Shown here: positions 10,615 through 18,003 of the stretch, piece after piece
How the letters are laid out: every line of letters begins with the position of its first letter
Numbering within the stretch: position 1 is the stretch's first letter
Virus record (IMG/VR): IMGVR_UViG_3300042887_000857
Span: 1-28,997 of that record
Origin: a virus
Length of the DNA stretch: 28,997 nt
Direction: 5' to 3' (one strand)
The notes under the pieces: generated by a model
Database searches by the model: none
Seen by the model: only the letters and a program-made list of their open reading frames with translations
Told to the model about the DNA's origin: nothing
Made by a program: the position numbers and the translations under genes

Positions 10615-11741
10615 GATACCCTTACAATAATTGTATCCTCATTAATTCGACCAGTAGCAGGCGATTCTTTTGTAGACAAATCACCCATCAACTTGCGTAG
10701 AATAATCTTACCGCCACCAAGAACATCTTTGAGAGTCACTTCTGGTTTGCGGAGTCGCTTGCTGATTGAAGTGCTTTCTTCAAAATTTTGTAGTGTAGTG
10801 CCTTTAACACTCAAGCCTTTTGCATTGTATGCGTTATATACAGACAACGTGCGGGTCTTGGTATTGAAAGTCCACACTTGCAAAGCACCAATCATCTTTT
10901 CTGGCGGCACACTTGTTAATCCAAGTTCAGCAAAGTCTTTCATATACTTTACTTTCGAAACTAGAACACTTGCGGGCTTTTCTTTCACCTTGCGCTTCTT
11001 ACGCACAGGTTTATTTGTAACACTCAGATTGTTTGTCGCGACAACAATTGAATCCAAAAAGTCTTTGTATCGTTTTAGTTCTGGCTTCTTAAAGTTTGAA
11101 TAACCTTCAACAAGTTGTTCATCAACGCCATTGATAGCATCCATAACTTCTTCGGACACACCAACGTAATGGTCGCAAATTTTCTTTGCAACAACAGAAG
11201 ATAGATTACGTCCTTTGAGATAATTTTCAATGTCAATGGTTGATTTACACTTGTTCATCACAAAGTCATCAACGATGCCTTCTAGTTCACCGATCTCTTC
11301 ACCCGCTTTGTCGCGAATACGATCTTGAATAGAAGGCGCTGGCGCAGTAGATACAGATACTACAACCTGTTTTTCTGCGGAAAGTTCTTTTGCTTTTAAT
11401 AGCAGTTCTTTAAATTGTTCGACAAACTTCTGCTTAACGTTTTCGGTAGGAATCAATCCACGGCTCATCATCCGCGCAATCTTTCCAGTCTGAGAATTAA
11501 ATTCGGAATCTGTCAAAGACTTGATCAAAGCAATTTCATCCTTGCTTCGACCAACACCTTGCATGTATTCGAGTAAGAATGTTCTACATTGTTTTGTATC
11601 AACAAAGTAAGCATACCAATTGAACGCGCCAATGAGTGCAGAATTTTTCTCTGCATCACTCATCGTTTCTTGATTAGTCCAAGACGGTTCTTGACCCAAC
11701 CACTTTTCTTCGCCACCGGTCGAAATTCTCGACAGTTTCAT
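10611..11741 (-). CDS. Large conserved T4-like phage protein
   Basis: A 376-residue protein with no membrane segment. The N-terminal third (EPSWTNQETMSDAEKNSALIGAFNWYAYF, then EIALIKSLTD) is helical. A middle region with Val/Ser/Ala/Pro may be a linker. A basic stretch KPVRKKRKVKEKP near 245-257 precedes a beta-rich C-terminal domain (GALQVWTFNTKTRTLSVYNA). I associate this type with uncharacterised genes of marine T4-like phages, near the replication genes. The basic patch suggests nucleic-acid contact, as inference only. Confidence 0.65.
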   Translation of the reverse strand: MKLSRISTGGEEKWLGQEPSWTNQETMSDAEKNSALIGAFNWYAYFVDTKQCRTFLLEYMQGVGRSKDEIALIKSLTDSEFNSQTGKIARMMSRGLIPTENVKQKFVEQFKELLLKAKELSAEKQVVVSVSTAPAPSIQDRIRDKAGEEIGELEGIVDDFVMNKCKSTIDIENYLKGRNLSSVVAKKICDHYVGVSEEVMDAINGVDEQLVEGYSNFKKPELKRYKDFLDSIVVATNNLSVTNKPVRKKRKVKEKPASVLVSKVKYMKDFAELGLTSVPPEKMIGALQVWTFNTKTRTLSVYNAYNAKGLSVKGTTLQNFEESTSISKRLRKPEVTLKDVLGGGKIILRKLMGDLSTKESPATGRINEDTIIVRVS

Positions 11742-11744
11742 GTT

Positions 11745-12071
11745 TTATCCTATAGAAAATTCAATCCTACGAATCGAATCATAACGGAATGAACGCCATT
11801 CGTTCTTTTCCAGATCGACAACGGAAAGTGTTTCTTCATTTGTCGCACGAACACGCTCAGTCTTTTTCTCATAAGACGGCATATGATCTTCACGCAAAGA
11901 ACACTTCATAACACGCATTGTACCATCTTTCTTTTGGAAAGTCAATGTTGCGGTTTCGTTCTTTAGAATACCCTTCAGAAACTCTCGAAACTTCTTTTGT
12001 TCCTTGGGTGTAGCCTGTGCATAGTATCCATCAATCATAGTATTGATCATTTCTTTATCCTCTTGTGTCAT
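11745..12071 (-). CDS. DUF2693-like SH3-fold phage protein
   Basis: A 108-residue protein. The segment ATLTFQKKDGTMRVMKCSLREDHMP followed by LSVVDLEKNEWRSFRYDSIRRIE matches my memory of DUF2693, a small beta-barrel family of T4-like phages with unknown function. The N-terminal helix is EDKEMINTMIDGYYAQATPKEQKKF. It lies between the large protein and the exported pair, and no separate promoter is evident. Confidence 0.65.
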   Translation of the reverse strand: MTQEDKEMINTMIDGYYAQATPKEQKKFREFLKGILKNETATLTFQKKDGTMRVMKCSLREDHMPSYEKKTERVRATNEETLSVVDLEKNEWRSFRYDSIRRIEFSIG

Positions 12072-12072
12072 A

Positions 12073-12450
12073 TTAATTTTTCACCTTTACAAATTCTCCA
12101 GGATCATAATTCATATTGGTAGTCACAAGTCTACCCTTATATTCATACGTTACCTGATATCCACGAACAACATTTAAAATTTCTTCATCGTGCATAATTT
12201 TGCACCTGATCATATTGTTAGGCGTTACTCTAACAACATTCTCATACTTATCTATATGAACTCGCTCTACAACTTTTTCGCATACGTTTCTGCTTACAAG
12301 TCTAGGCATATGGTCGACAATCATAGACTTCGACACAACCTTTGCCATGTATTCATCGCCAGATTCTTTTGTAGAATCCTGCACTAGCACAACCTCTGCT
12401 TTTGCGGCAACTGCTACAAAAAGCAAAGCATAACATAATTTAGTTTTCAT
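12073..12450 (-). CDS. Exported protein, paralog of the glycine-zipper neighbour
   Basis: A 125-residue protein with signal peptide MKTKLCYALLFVAVAAKA; the mature part is periplasmic or envelope-associated. It aligns with the next gene upstream in two blocks: V-x-R-x-x-C-x-x-V-E-R (about 51-63) and C-x-x-x-HD-x-E...V-x-GY-x-VT-x-EY-x-G (about 83-106). The Gly-rich membrane stretch found between these blocks in the neighbour is missing. Two Cys are conserved in both, so a disulphide is likely. It begins with an ATGA overlap, consistent with tandem duplication followed by loss of the zipper. Confidence 0.75.
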   Translation of the reverse strand: MKTKLCYALLFVAVAAKAEVVLVQDSTKESGDEYMAKVVSKSMIVDHMPRLVSRNVCEKVVERVHIDKYENVVRVTPNNMIRCKIMHDEEILNVVRGYQVTYEYKGRLVTTNMNYDPGEFVKVKN

Positions 12451-12923
12451 TCGATCACATATACACGCTTAACAACTTTTACGGGAACGCGGTCAGCAGG
12501 AGGACGGTGCATACGCACGGTTCTCAACTCACCTTCGTATTCAATCGTGACATTGTATCCAGTCACTTGATTGAAATATTCTCTATCGTGATACGTGGTG
12601 CATTTTTCGCGAGGAACAGTTTGACCTTCAGTAACATGATCTCCGATTACAGCGCCAGCAATTGCACCTACAACAGTTCCTGCGGTTCTGTCTTTCGCCA
12701 TATTGTTGCCAACAGCACCACCGACAATTGCACCCACAACAGGACCAGCATTACTCTGTCTCTCTACAATGGTACATGTGGTTCTAGGAACAGTCCTGTA
12801 TCCAGTAGATTGAAGTGGCTCTGCCGAGATAACTCTAGCATAACCATGTTGAACAATTTCTTGTGCAGATGCACCCATCGCTAAACTTGCAACAACCGCA
12901 CCAACAAGCATTTTCATTTTCAT
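12447..12923 (-). CDS. Exported glycine-zipper 2TM protein
   Basis: A 158-residue protein with signal peptide MKMKMLVGAVVASLAMGASA. Residues about 56-93 contain two Gly/Ala helices (GPVVGAIVGGAVGNNMA and AGTVVGAIAGAVIGDHV), the glycine-zipper pattern of the Rick_17kDa/SlyB group of outer-membrane-associated proteins. No lipobox Cys is seen at the cleavage site. Flanking blocks carry two conserved Cys (TTCTIVERQ and EKCTTYHDRE). It may insert in the host envelope; the role for the phage is unknown. Confidence 0.8.
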   Translation of the reverse strand: MKMKMLVGAVVASLAMGASAQEIVQHGYARVISAEPLQSTGYRTVPRTTCTIVERQSNAGPVVGAIVGGAVGNNMAKDRTAGTVVGAIAGAVIGDHVTEGQTVPREKCTTYHDREYFNQVTGYNVTIEYEGELRTVRMHRPPADRVPVKVVKRVYVIE

Positions 12924-13180
12924 GATTCTTTTGCCTTACCCACCAAGTGACGAATTAAAAATATAAACCACGCAACTGCAAACATTTGCGGAAACTCAAC
13001 AGCAACAACTTGACCAAACAATGCATTCACGGCATGTAATGTTAGCCAAGATGCACCGAGATACCACAGGAACATTCCTATGGTAATGAAAACAATGAAC
13101 CACAATGCCGCGGCTTTTGCGTCATCAGGATTCATGTTCTTTAGTGATTCCTTCAAAATTTTCTTTGCATCAGCATCCAT
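12920..13180 (-). CDS. Small membrane protein with two hydrophobic segments
   Basis: An 86-residue protein. A charged helix (DADAKKILKESLKNMNPDDAKA) precedes two hydrophobic stretches (about 27-46, ALWFIVFITIGMFLWYLG, and about 60-78, FPQMFAVAWFIFLI), so it is probably an inner-membrane hairpin. The start at 13180 fits GGAGAA four bases upstream better than the ATG at 13192. It is the first gene of the long operon ending at 7061. Holin-like size and topology are compatible but not evidence of lysis. Confidence 0.7.
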   Translation of the reverse strand: MDADAKKILKESLKNMNPDDAKAAALWFIVFITIGMFLWYLGASWLTLHAVNALFGQVVAVEFPQMFAVAWFIFLIRHLVGKAKES

Positions 13181-13204
13181 AATGTTCTCCATTCATACGA
13201 TATA

Positions 13205-13233
13205 ATAATAACATATTTATAGAGCCGTGTCAA
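13205..13233 (-). promoter_or_regulatory. sigma70 promoter of the 13.2-7.06 kb operon
   Basis: TTGACA at 13228-13233, 17-base spacer, TATTAT at 13205-13210. The -35 begins two bases after the stop of the GIY-YIG gene. A late-type box lies inside the spacer. Confidence 0.78.
13214..13221 (-). promoter_or_regulatory. T4-type late promoter box inside a sigma70 promoter
   Basis: The minus strand reads TATAAATA, the exact T4 late -10 box, located between the -35 and -10 of the promoter at 13205-13233. The operon could be read both early and late. Confidence 0.5.
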
Positions 13234-13234
13234 G

Positions 13235-13549
13235 TCAAAATGTATTCAGGCTAGGTTCGTAAGTGGCAATCAATTCACGCTCACGCTGGTGCGCTGGCTT
13301 ACGACCACGAACAACTTCGACAACTTCATATTGCCATTCACAATCGGCTAAATCGCGAATTGCTTGGCAGAATGTCCAATCTTTAGTTTCGCGCATTGCA
13401 CGACTCACATGCTTTTGCCAGCGAATTTTGACGGACTTAAGATATGCTTGACCGAGTGCGACAGTCAAACCGATATAGGTATCACCGGTGTCTACGCAAG
13501 TCACCTGATAAATTACATGGTTTCTATCTGAACGTTTTTTTCTCAACAT
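13235..13549 (-). CDS. GIY-YIG nuclease-domain protein
   Basis: A 104-residue single-domain protein. VIYQVTCVDTGDTYIGLT (about 12-29) is the GIY-YIG two-strand motif (Tyr in place of GIY, YIG intact), followed by IRWQKHVSRAM with the usual Arg and His, and a later acidic residue region (YEVVEVVRGRKPAHQRERELIATYEP) typical of the domain end. No DNA-binding extension is present, so it is smaller than homing endonucleases such as T4 SegA or I-TevI. The ATG at 13549 is placed exactly where transcription should begin, suggesting a leaderless mRNA. Confidence 0.75.
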   Translation of the reverse strand: MLRKKRSDRNHVIYQVTCVDTGDTYIGLTVALGQAYLKSVKIRWQKHVSRAMRETKDWTFCQAIRDLADCEWQYEVVEVVRGRKPAHQRERELIATYEPSLNTF

Positions 13550-13555
13550 GCTTAT

Positions 13556-13583
13556 AGTATACCACAATGGGACGCTTTGTCAA
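13556..13583 (-). promoter_or_regulatory. sigma70 promoter of the GIY-YIG gene
   Basis: TTGACA at 13578-13583, 16-base spacer, TATACT at 13556-13561. The ATG begins seven bases after the -10. A GTTG-N8-CAAC motif starts 15 bases upstream of the -35. Confidence 0.8.
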
Positions 13584-13598
13584 GTGTTTTTTGCGTTT

Positions 13599-13614
13599 GT
13601 TGCATAAAAACAAC
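13599..13614 (-). repeat. GTTG-N8-CAAC palindromic motif, copy 4
   Basis: GTTGTTTTTATGCAAC on the minus strand, at nearly the same distance from a -35 box as copy 2. It also lies between the divergent minus and plus transcription units. Confidence 0.5.
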
Positions 13615-13676
13615 ACTCTAAGTCATTGATTTTAGTTATGTTAGCGATTACTGACTAGGCAAAAGCGGCAAACTTA

Positions 13677-13684
13677 CTAAATAA
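13677..13684 (+). promoter_or_regulatory. Possible late promoter of the plus-strand module
   Basis: CTAAATAA precedes the plus-strand genes by about 95 bases and resembles the AT-rich late box of T4-like phages only partly. No good sigma70 promoter is visible in the 13615-13770 leader. Confidence 0.25.
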
Positions 13685-13720
13685 GCATTGTAAAATCGTA
13701 ATGGTGGGTAATTTTAAAAC

Positions 13721-13759
13721 ATGAATATGAGAGGACAAATGACTAAAACAAAAAAATAA
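13721..13759 (+). CDS. Possible 12-residue leader peptide
   Basis: A short frame (MNMRGQMTKTKK then TAA) lies just upstream of the repeat-protein gene. The internal ATG at 13739 has GAGAGG at good distance and encodes MTKTKK. Its stop directly precedes another GAGAGG that serves the main gene. It may only be a translational leader. Confidence 0.3.
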   Translation: MNMRGQMTKTKK

Positions 13760-13774
13760 GAGAGGTAAAAAACT

Positions 13775-14941
13775 ATGACAATCGGCAGAAAGACCGCATT
13801 GGCGGTGCTTTTTGTTATGATGTATGGGAATGGTGTAGCCCAAGAAACCACAACGGTGAATACAAATAACACCTCAACAAGCACATCTACAGTAAATAGC
13901 ACGAACAATAGCACTTCAACAAGCACGAATACTAGCGATTCAACTGTAAACAGCACCAGCACAAACACAAATAACAACAATAACGTTAGCACCAGCACTT
14001 CAACTAATGTAAACACCAACAATAACATTAATAGTGGTACTCAGACGTTTAACAACAACAACGTGAATTCTGGAACAATGACGTATAATAACAATAACGT
14101 CAATTCCGGAACGATGACTTACAACAATAACAATGTAAACGCATCGACAAGCACAAACACTAATGTAAACACCAACAATAACATTAATAGTGGCACACAG
14201 ACGTTCAATAATAATAACGTCAATAGTAGCACTTCAACTTCGACAAACGTAAACACTAATAATAACATTAATAGTGGCGATCAAACTATTCGCAACGTAA
14301 TGAGTGGTGGTACAACAAACACAAACAATAACAACAATGTGAATACGTCAACATCTACCAGTGATAATACAAATCGTAATATCAATACTGGTGATATGAC
14401 AAATAGAAATATTAACACATCAACAGTAGCAAGCGATAATAAGAATACGAACGTCAATCAAAACATTAATAGTGGTGATATGACTAATCGCAACATCAAT
14501 GAAAGCACAATTACTCAGCGTGTGATTCAGCCTCCACCAACTGCGGTTGCGCCTGCAATGATGAGTGGTGGTAACAACGACTTATGTACCACAGGAACAT
14601 CAGGTTCAGTTCAGACGCAAATCTTTGGTGTGTCTTCTGGCGGTACAGTTCGTGATATGAATTGCGAACGTTTGAAGTTATCTAAGACACTATTTGATAT
14701 GGGTATGAAAGTTGCGGCAGTCGCTACTATGTGTCAAGATCGTAGAATTTTTGATGCTATGATGGCAGCCGGAACACCATGTCCAGTAGATGGTCAAATC
14801 GGAGTAGCCGCAAGAATGTATTGGGAAGCAAACCCAGAGAAAATTCCTAAACTAGATGAGCCAAAATCAGATGACACATATAAGAAAGTTGGTATCGGCA
14901 GTTTGCTCGGTATTGCTGTGTTTAAGTTATTCGGTATGTAA
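13775..14941 (+). CDS. Exported Asn/Thr-rich repeat protein
   Basis: A 388-residue protein with signal peptide (about residues 1-23, ending GNGVAQ). Residues about 26-255 are made of Asn, Thr, Ser, Val and Gly in repeats; a 12-residue unit N-[IV]-N-S-G-T-x-T-[FY]-NNN recurs, with spacers of TNVNTNN type. Such regular polar repeats suggest a beta-solenoid or fibre. Residues about 275-365 form a compact domain with four Cys (NDLCTTG, DMNCERLKLSKTLFDMGMKVAA, MCQDRRIFDAM, GTPCPVDG), resembling a domain I associate with marine phage exported proteins. A C-terminal hydrophobic helix (VGIGSLLGIAVFKLFGM) may anchor it. Ribosome site GAGAGG. It is the first gene of the plus-strand module. Confidence 0.75.
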   Translation: MTIGRKTALAVLFVMMYGNGVAQETTTVNTNNTSTSTSTVNSTNNSTSTSTNTSDSTVNSTSTNTNNNNNVSTSTSTNVNTNNNINSGTQTFNNNNVNSGTMTYNNNNVNSGTMTYNNNNVNASTSTNTNVNTNNNINSGTQTFNNNNVNSSTSTSTNVNTNNNINSGDQTIRNVMSGGTTNTNNNNNVNTSTSTSDNTNRNINTGDMTNRNINTSTVASDNKNTNVNQNINSGDMTNRNINESTITQRVIQPPPTAVAPAMMSGGNNDLCTTGTSGSVQTQIFGVSSGGTVRDMNCERLKLSKTLFDMGMKVAAVATMCQDRRIFDAMMAAGTPCPVDGQIGVAARMYWEANPEKIPKLDEPKSDDTYKKVGIGSLLGIAVFKLFGM

Positions 14942-16718
14942 TGCACAAGTGACTGCAACGGGTCAACTAGACCCTACGCAAGTTTACACTACCGGCAACG
15001 TTGTTCAGCAGACAACTCAAGGCGGTCCAACGCCTTGGGTGAATGGCGTCTATCAGGATAATCTCACATGTTGGGCATGGGGAGACCCTGGTTATTGCGG
15101 ACCAAATGCAATCGTTCGTCCTGGAGGCAGTATCAATTTCTCATTTGGTCAGACAGACTTATATCAATCTCAAGCGATTGCAAGTATTCTTCCAAACACA
15201 GGAACTGGATTGCGTGTGAATGGATATAATTTTGGTTTCACGGCTAAGAACGGAAACGGATGGGATGATGGTCGCACAGACTCATTGTATGCATATGTGC
15301 ATCTTAAAGACTCTGGCGGCAAATTATTAGAGTATGATACTTATAATCTGAACTATCAATTTAATTGGACCAACTTTAATTATTCAAAGACTTTTACGAC
15401 ACCATATTCAGCACCTACGCTAGGAAATGTTACATATGGATTTGTGGGTCGTGATAACAATGGATGGGCAGGTCCTTATGGTCCCGAAATCTATAACGTC
15501 AGTTTCAGTCTGAAGTATTCTGTAGATCCATGTAGCGTTGACGTATTGAGTTCTCCATCATGTCCTGGATATCTTGATGCGTTGGCTAAGTTAGTTCCAC
15601 CAACACCAACCGCGAGTATAACTTATGAACCAACAACAGCAACCATTACTCCAACCGTCACAACAGCACCTAGCGTATCTGCGCCAGCAACAACCACAAC
15701 AGAAGTTGTCGCAACAACACCTGTCGCAACAACCAGCACTAGTAGCGGTCCAACAACTGGAGCAGGAACGCCTACATCCTCAGTTGCATCCGTAAGTGCA
15801 ACTCCATCTGCAACAAATCCACAACCAAAAGTGGGTGAAGTTCAGACTAGTTCAGCGCCAAAATCTACAGTATCAACATCTCAGATTTTGAGTATTGTAT
15901 CAGGCGAACAATCTAGAATTGGAAACATTGAAAAGACGGTGGTGCAAGAAGCAGTTCAACAGGCAATCTCTGCCGGTGCGTCAGCAACAGCACAAGCAGA
16001 ATCAATAGCCGCTTCTGCACAGGCACAAAGCATTGCGTCATCTAATGCACAACAGAGTTCTGCGTCAACACAAGGCGGTGTAGATCAAAGGACAACACAA
16101 AGTCAATCGTTCGCAATATCGCCAGTAAGAGAAAACAATCCCACAAGTCTTGCCTCATTGAATGCGGCTAGAGATCAGAGTCTATCTGCATCTAATCAAG
16201 GTTCAGTAGATTCTAGCAATTCTTTTAATGGCATACAAATTGGATTGGTATCAAATTCATACTTTCAGAATGCAAGCAGAATGCAAGAAACTTCAACAGT
16301 AGCATCAATCGTTGCGCCAGTGACATATTCTCTTGTTTCACCAAGACAAATTCAAACTACAATTGATGAATTAAAATCTGAGGGTATTAAATTTGGTGAA
16401 AGAAACATCATTGATATGGCAACACAAAAATCTCAAATTGAAGATACATCTTCAAGACAACAAACAGGTCCATCAGTTAAAAAGAATGTGAAAGATAATG
16501 ACGCGGCTGGTGGTGTTACAATTGCATCAATCGCAAAACAGCCACAGGGTTTTGAATCTTATATGGGTGCTTTAGCAGACGCGCAGTTTTATGCACCAAA
16601 AGAAATTTACAGAAATCAAAGAGTGATCGACAATGCTAGAGTATTGAGAGGTTTAACCGGCGGTAGCGATAGATTGCATCAACAAATGATAGACCAACAA
16701 TACAACTTAGGAAGGTAA
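14871..16718 (+). CDS. Large exported surface-type protein
   Basis: A 615-residue protein with signal peptide MTHIRKLVSAVCSVLLCLSY...CNA. The N-terminal domain (about 26-220) is rich in Trp, Tyr, Asn and Gly (TCWAWGDPGYCGPNA, NGYNFGFTAKNGNGWDDGRT, YGFVGRDNNGWAGPYGPE) and looks like a beta-sandwich of a binding protein. A Thr/Ala/Pro linker (about 240-335) follows, then an Ala/Ser/Gln helical region (VVQEAVQQAISAGASATAQ) and a conserved-looking C-terminus (FYAPKEIYRNQRVIDNARVL). The first 71 bases overlap the previous gene in another frame. An in-frame ATG at 14856 would add five residues before the signal peptide. No enzymatic motif is seen. Confidence 0.75.
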   Translation: MTHIRKLVSAVCSVLLCLSYSVCNAQVTATGQLDPTQVYTTGNVVQQTTQGGPTPWVNGVYQDNLTCWAWGDPGYCGPNAIVRPGGSINFSFGQTDLYQSQAIASILPNTGTGLRVNGYNFGFTAKNGNGWDDGRTDSLYAYVHLKDSGGKLLEYDTYNLNYQFNWTNFNYSKTFTTPYSAPTLGNVTYGFVGRDNNGWAGPYGPEIYNVSFSLKYSVDPCSVDVLSSPSCPGYLDALAKLVPPTPTASITYEPTTATITPTVTTAPSVSAPATTTTEVVATTPVATTSTSSGPTTGAGTPTSSVASVSATPSATNPQPKVGEVQTSSAPKSTVSTSQILSIVSGEQSRIGNIEKTVVQEAVQQAISAGASATAQAESIAASAQAQSIASSNAQQSSASTQGGVDQRTTQSQSFAISPVRENNPTSLASLNAARDQSLSASNQGSVDSSNSFNGIQIGLVSNSYFQNASRMQETSTVASIVAPVTYSLVSPRQIQTTIDELKSEGIKFGERNIIDMATQKSQIEDTSSRQQTGPSVKKNVKDNDAAGGVTIASIAKQPQGFESYMGALADAQFYAPKEIYRNQRVIDNARVLRGLTGGSDRLHQQMIDQQYNLGR

Positions 16719-16719
16719 T

Positions 16720-17319
16720 ATGTCAGAAGAAAAAGTAGACGTAAACAAAAAAATTGATGACGCCGAAGCGGCAATGAAAAAATATGCGAGTAAAGATACC
16801 GTCATCAGCATTGGTGGTTACGAATTCACGCCAGCAAAACTTATGGTAGCGTTCACATTAGTGTCATCAACACTAGGTGGACTTTATGGTGCGTTTGAAG
16901 TCTACAAAGACTATCAAGGCATGAAGAAAAAGATTGCGGAATACGTTTCTCCAGATTTGGAAGGCATCTACAAAAAGATTGAAGTGCTAGAAGTTAGCAC
17001 AAACAAAACAGTAGAATACACAAATGAAATCAAGAACGATTTAAAGAGTGATATTCGTAGACTGGAAGGTGTTGTTGAAAGTGTGGAGAGAGGCACTAAA
17101 ACTGATCAAAGATTAACAGATTCATCTATTAAAGAAATTAAAAGAGAGGTTGATGTAACACTCAAAGAAGTTCGTAGATATTCTGATCAATCAATTAAAG
17201 AGATGAATTCGGAATTAGTAAAAACTCAAAAAGAAACTTCAACAGAAATTCGCGCATTACGTAGGGAAGTCGATGACAAAATTAAAAAGGCATTGGACAA
17301 CCCACTTGCTAATCAGTAA
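16720..17319 (+). CDS. Membrane-anchored coiled-coil protein
   Basis: A 199-residue protein: a cytoplasmic charged N-terminus, one transmembrane segment (about 41-60, LMVAFTLVSSTLGGLYGAF) and a long coiled coil (about 85-190, with LKSDIRRLEGVVESVERGTK and later heptads). The topology N-in/C-out with a periplasmic coiled coil resembles inner-membrane spanins, but such layouts also occur in other envelope proteins. AGGAAGG precedes the ATG, which starts one base after the previous stop. I recall similar proteins in marine T4-like phages with unknown role. Confidence 0.65.
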   Translation: MSEEKVDVNKKIDDAEAAMKKYASKDTVISIGGYEFTPAKLMVAFTLVSSTLGGLYGAFEVYKDYQGMKKKIAEYVSPDLEGIYKKIEVLEVSTNKTVEYTNEIKNDLKSDIRRLEGVVESVERGTKTDQRLTDSSIKEIKREVDVTLKEVRRYSDQSIKEMNSELVKTQKETSTEIRALRREVDDKIKKALDNPLANQ

Positions 17320-17512
17320 AGTTTTATTGATTACATTATGCCTTTTTTATGTGTCGCAAGCATTGTCTAAACAGAAAGAACCTCCAGTATACGAATGTAT
17401 TCGTTGGACTTGGTTCGGAGATGTTTACAATCGTAAAGTTGTGTGTTTAGAATGGAAAGAAAAAGATTGTTCGAATAGATTATACAAAAATATATGTAAG
17501 GTAGAAAAATGA
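17273..17512 (+). CDS. Small exported Cys-containing protein
   Basis: A 79-residue protein with a basic N-terminus and hydrophobic segment (about 13-31, LISKVLLITLCLFYVSQAL), likely a signal peptide cut after QALS. The mature part of about 48 residues holds four Cys (YECIRW, VVCLEW, KDCSNR, NICKV), suggesting two disulphides. AGGG lies about six bases before the ATG. It overlaps the previous gene by 47 bases in another frame, as spanin genes often do, but the segment lacks a proper lipobox (ITLC), so an o-spanin assignment is weak. Confidence 0.6.
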   Translation: MTKLKRHWTTHLLISKVLLITLCLFYVSQALSKQKEPPVYECIRWTWFGDVYNRKVVCLEWKEKDCSNRLYKNICKVEK

Positions 17513-18003
17513 TTGATCCAATAACAGCACTTGCGGGCATACAGTCAGCAGTAGCATTAATTAAAAAAGTATCAAAGACTGTAGATGATGTTTCGTCTTT
17601 AGGTCCTGTGCTAGGTAAATACTTTGACGCAAAAAGTGTAGCGTCAAAGGCAGCCGTAGAAGCAAAGAATAGTGGCAAAAAATCTAGTATGGGGGCGGCA
17701 ATTGAAATTGAAATGGCTTTGGATCAAGCCGTTCAATTCGAAAAGGAATTACAATTACTATTCATGCAAGCCGGCAAGATTGATGTGTGGAATAAGATAA
17801 AAATGAGAAGTGCCGCTATGGATGTTGAAGCCGCACATGAGGCTAGAAAAGCAAAAGAAGCCGAGGCTAAACGCAAGAGAGAATTACAAGAGGCTCTTGA
17901 ATGGACTTTTGGTATACTCTTTATTGTTGTCTTTTTTATTGGGGTGGGTTGGGGCTTGCTAGAGTTTATAGATTACTGTAAAGCAATAGGTTGCGGCAGA
18001 TGA
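17509..18003 (+). CDS. Phage membrane protein (MIDPITALAGIQSAV type)
   Basis: A 164-residue protein. The N-terminus MIDPITALAGIQSAVALIKK and the segment GPVLGKYFDAKSVASKA match a type I recall from T4-like marine phages. A long helical region (about 60-130) rich in Lys, Glu and Ala precedes one transmembrane segment (about 131-153, FGILFIVVFFIGVGWGLLEFI) and a short Cys-containing tail. The start overlaps the previous stop as ATGA. Function unknown. Confidence 0.7.
   Translation: MIDPITALAGIQSAVALIKKVSKTVDDVSSLGPVLGKYFDAKSVASKAAVEAKNSGKKSSMGAAIEIEMALDQAVQFEKELQLLFMQAGKIDVWNKIKMRSAAMDVEAAHEARKAKEAEAKRKRELQEALEWTFGILFIVVFFIGVGWGLLEFIDYCKAIGCGR

Noticed and set aside
10468-11103. A 211-codon plus-strand frame
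   Set aside because: It is antisense to the conserved large protein at 10611-11741, which has ATGA coupling and a plausible protein sequence.
12920-13180. Holin
   Set aside because: Two membrane segments and small size fit, but the gene heads an operon of replication and exported proteins and no endolysin is nearby, so I left it as a membrane protein.
13714-14028. A hydrophobic minus-strand frame (Leu/Val-rich)
   Set aside because: It is the antisense of the Asn/Thr repeats, whose codons read as Val/Leu on the other strand. No start signal.
13860-14540. CRISPR array
   Set aside because: The regular repeats are in-frame codons of an exported protein, with degenerate units and no unique spacers of constant length.
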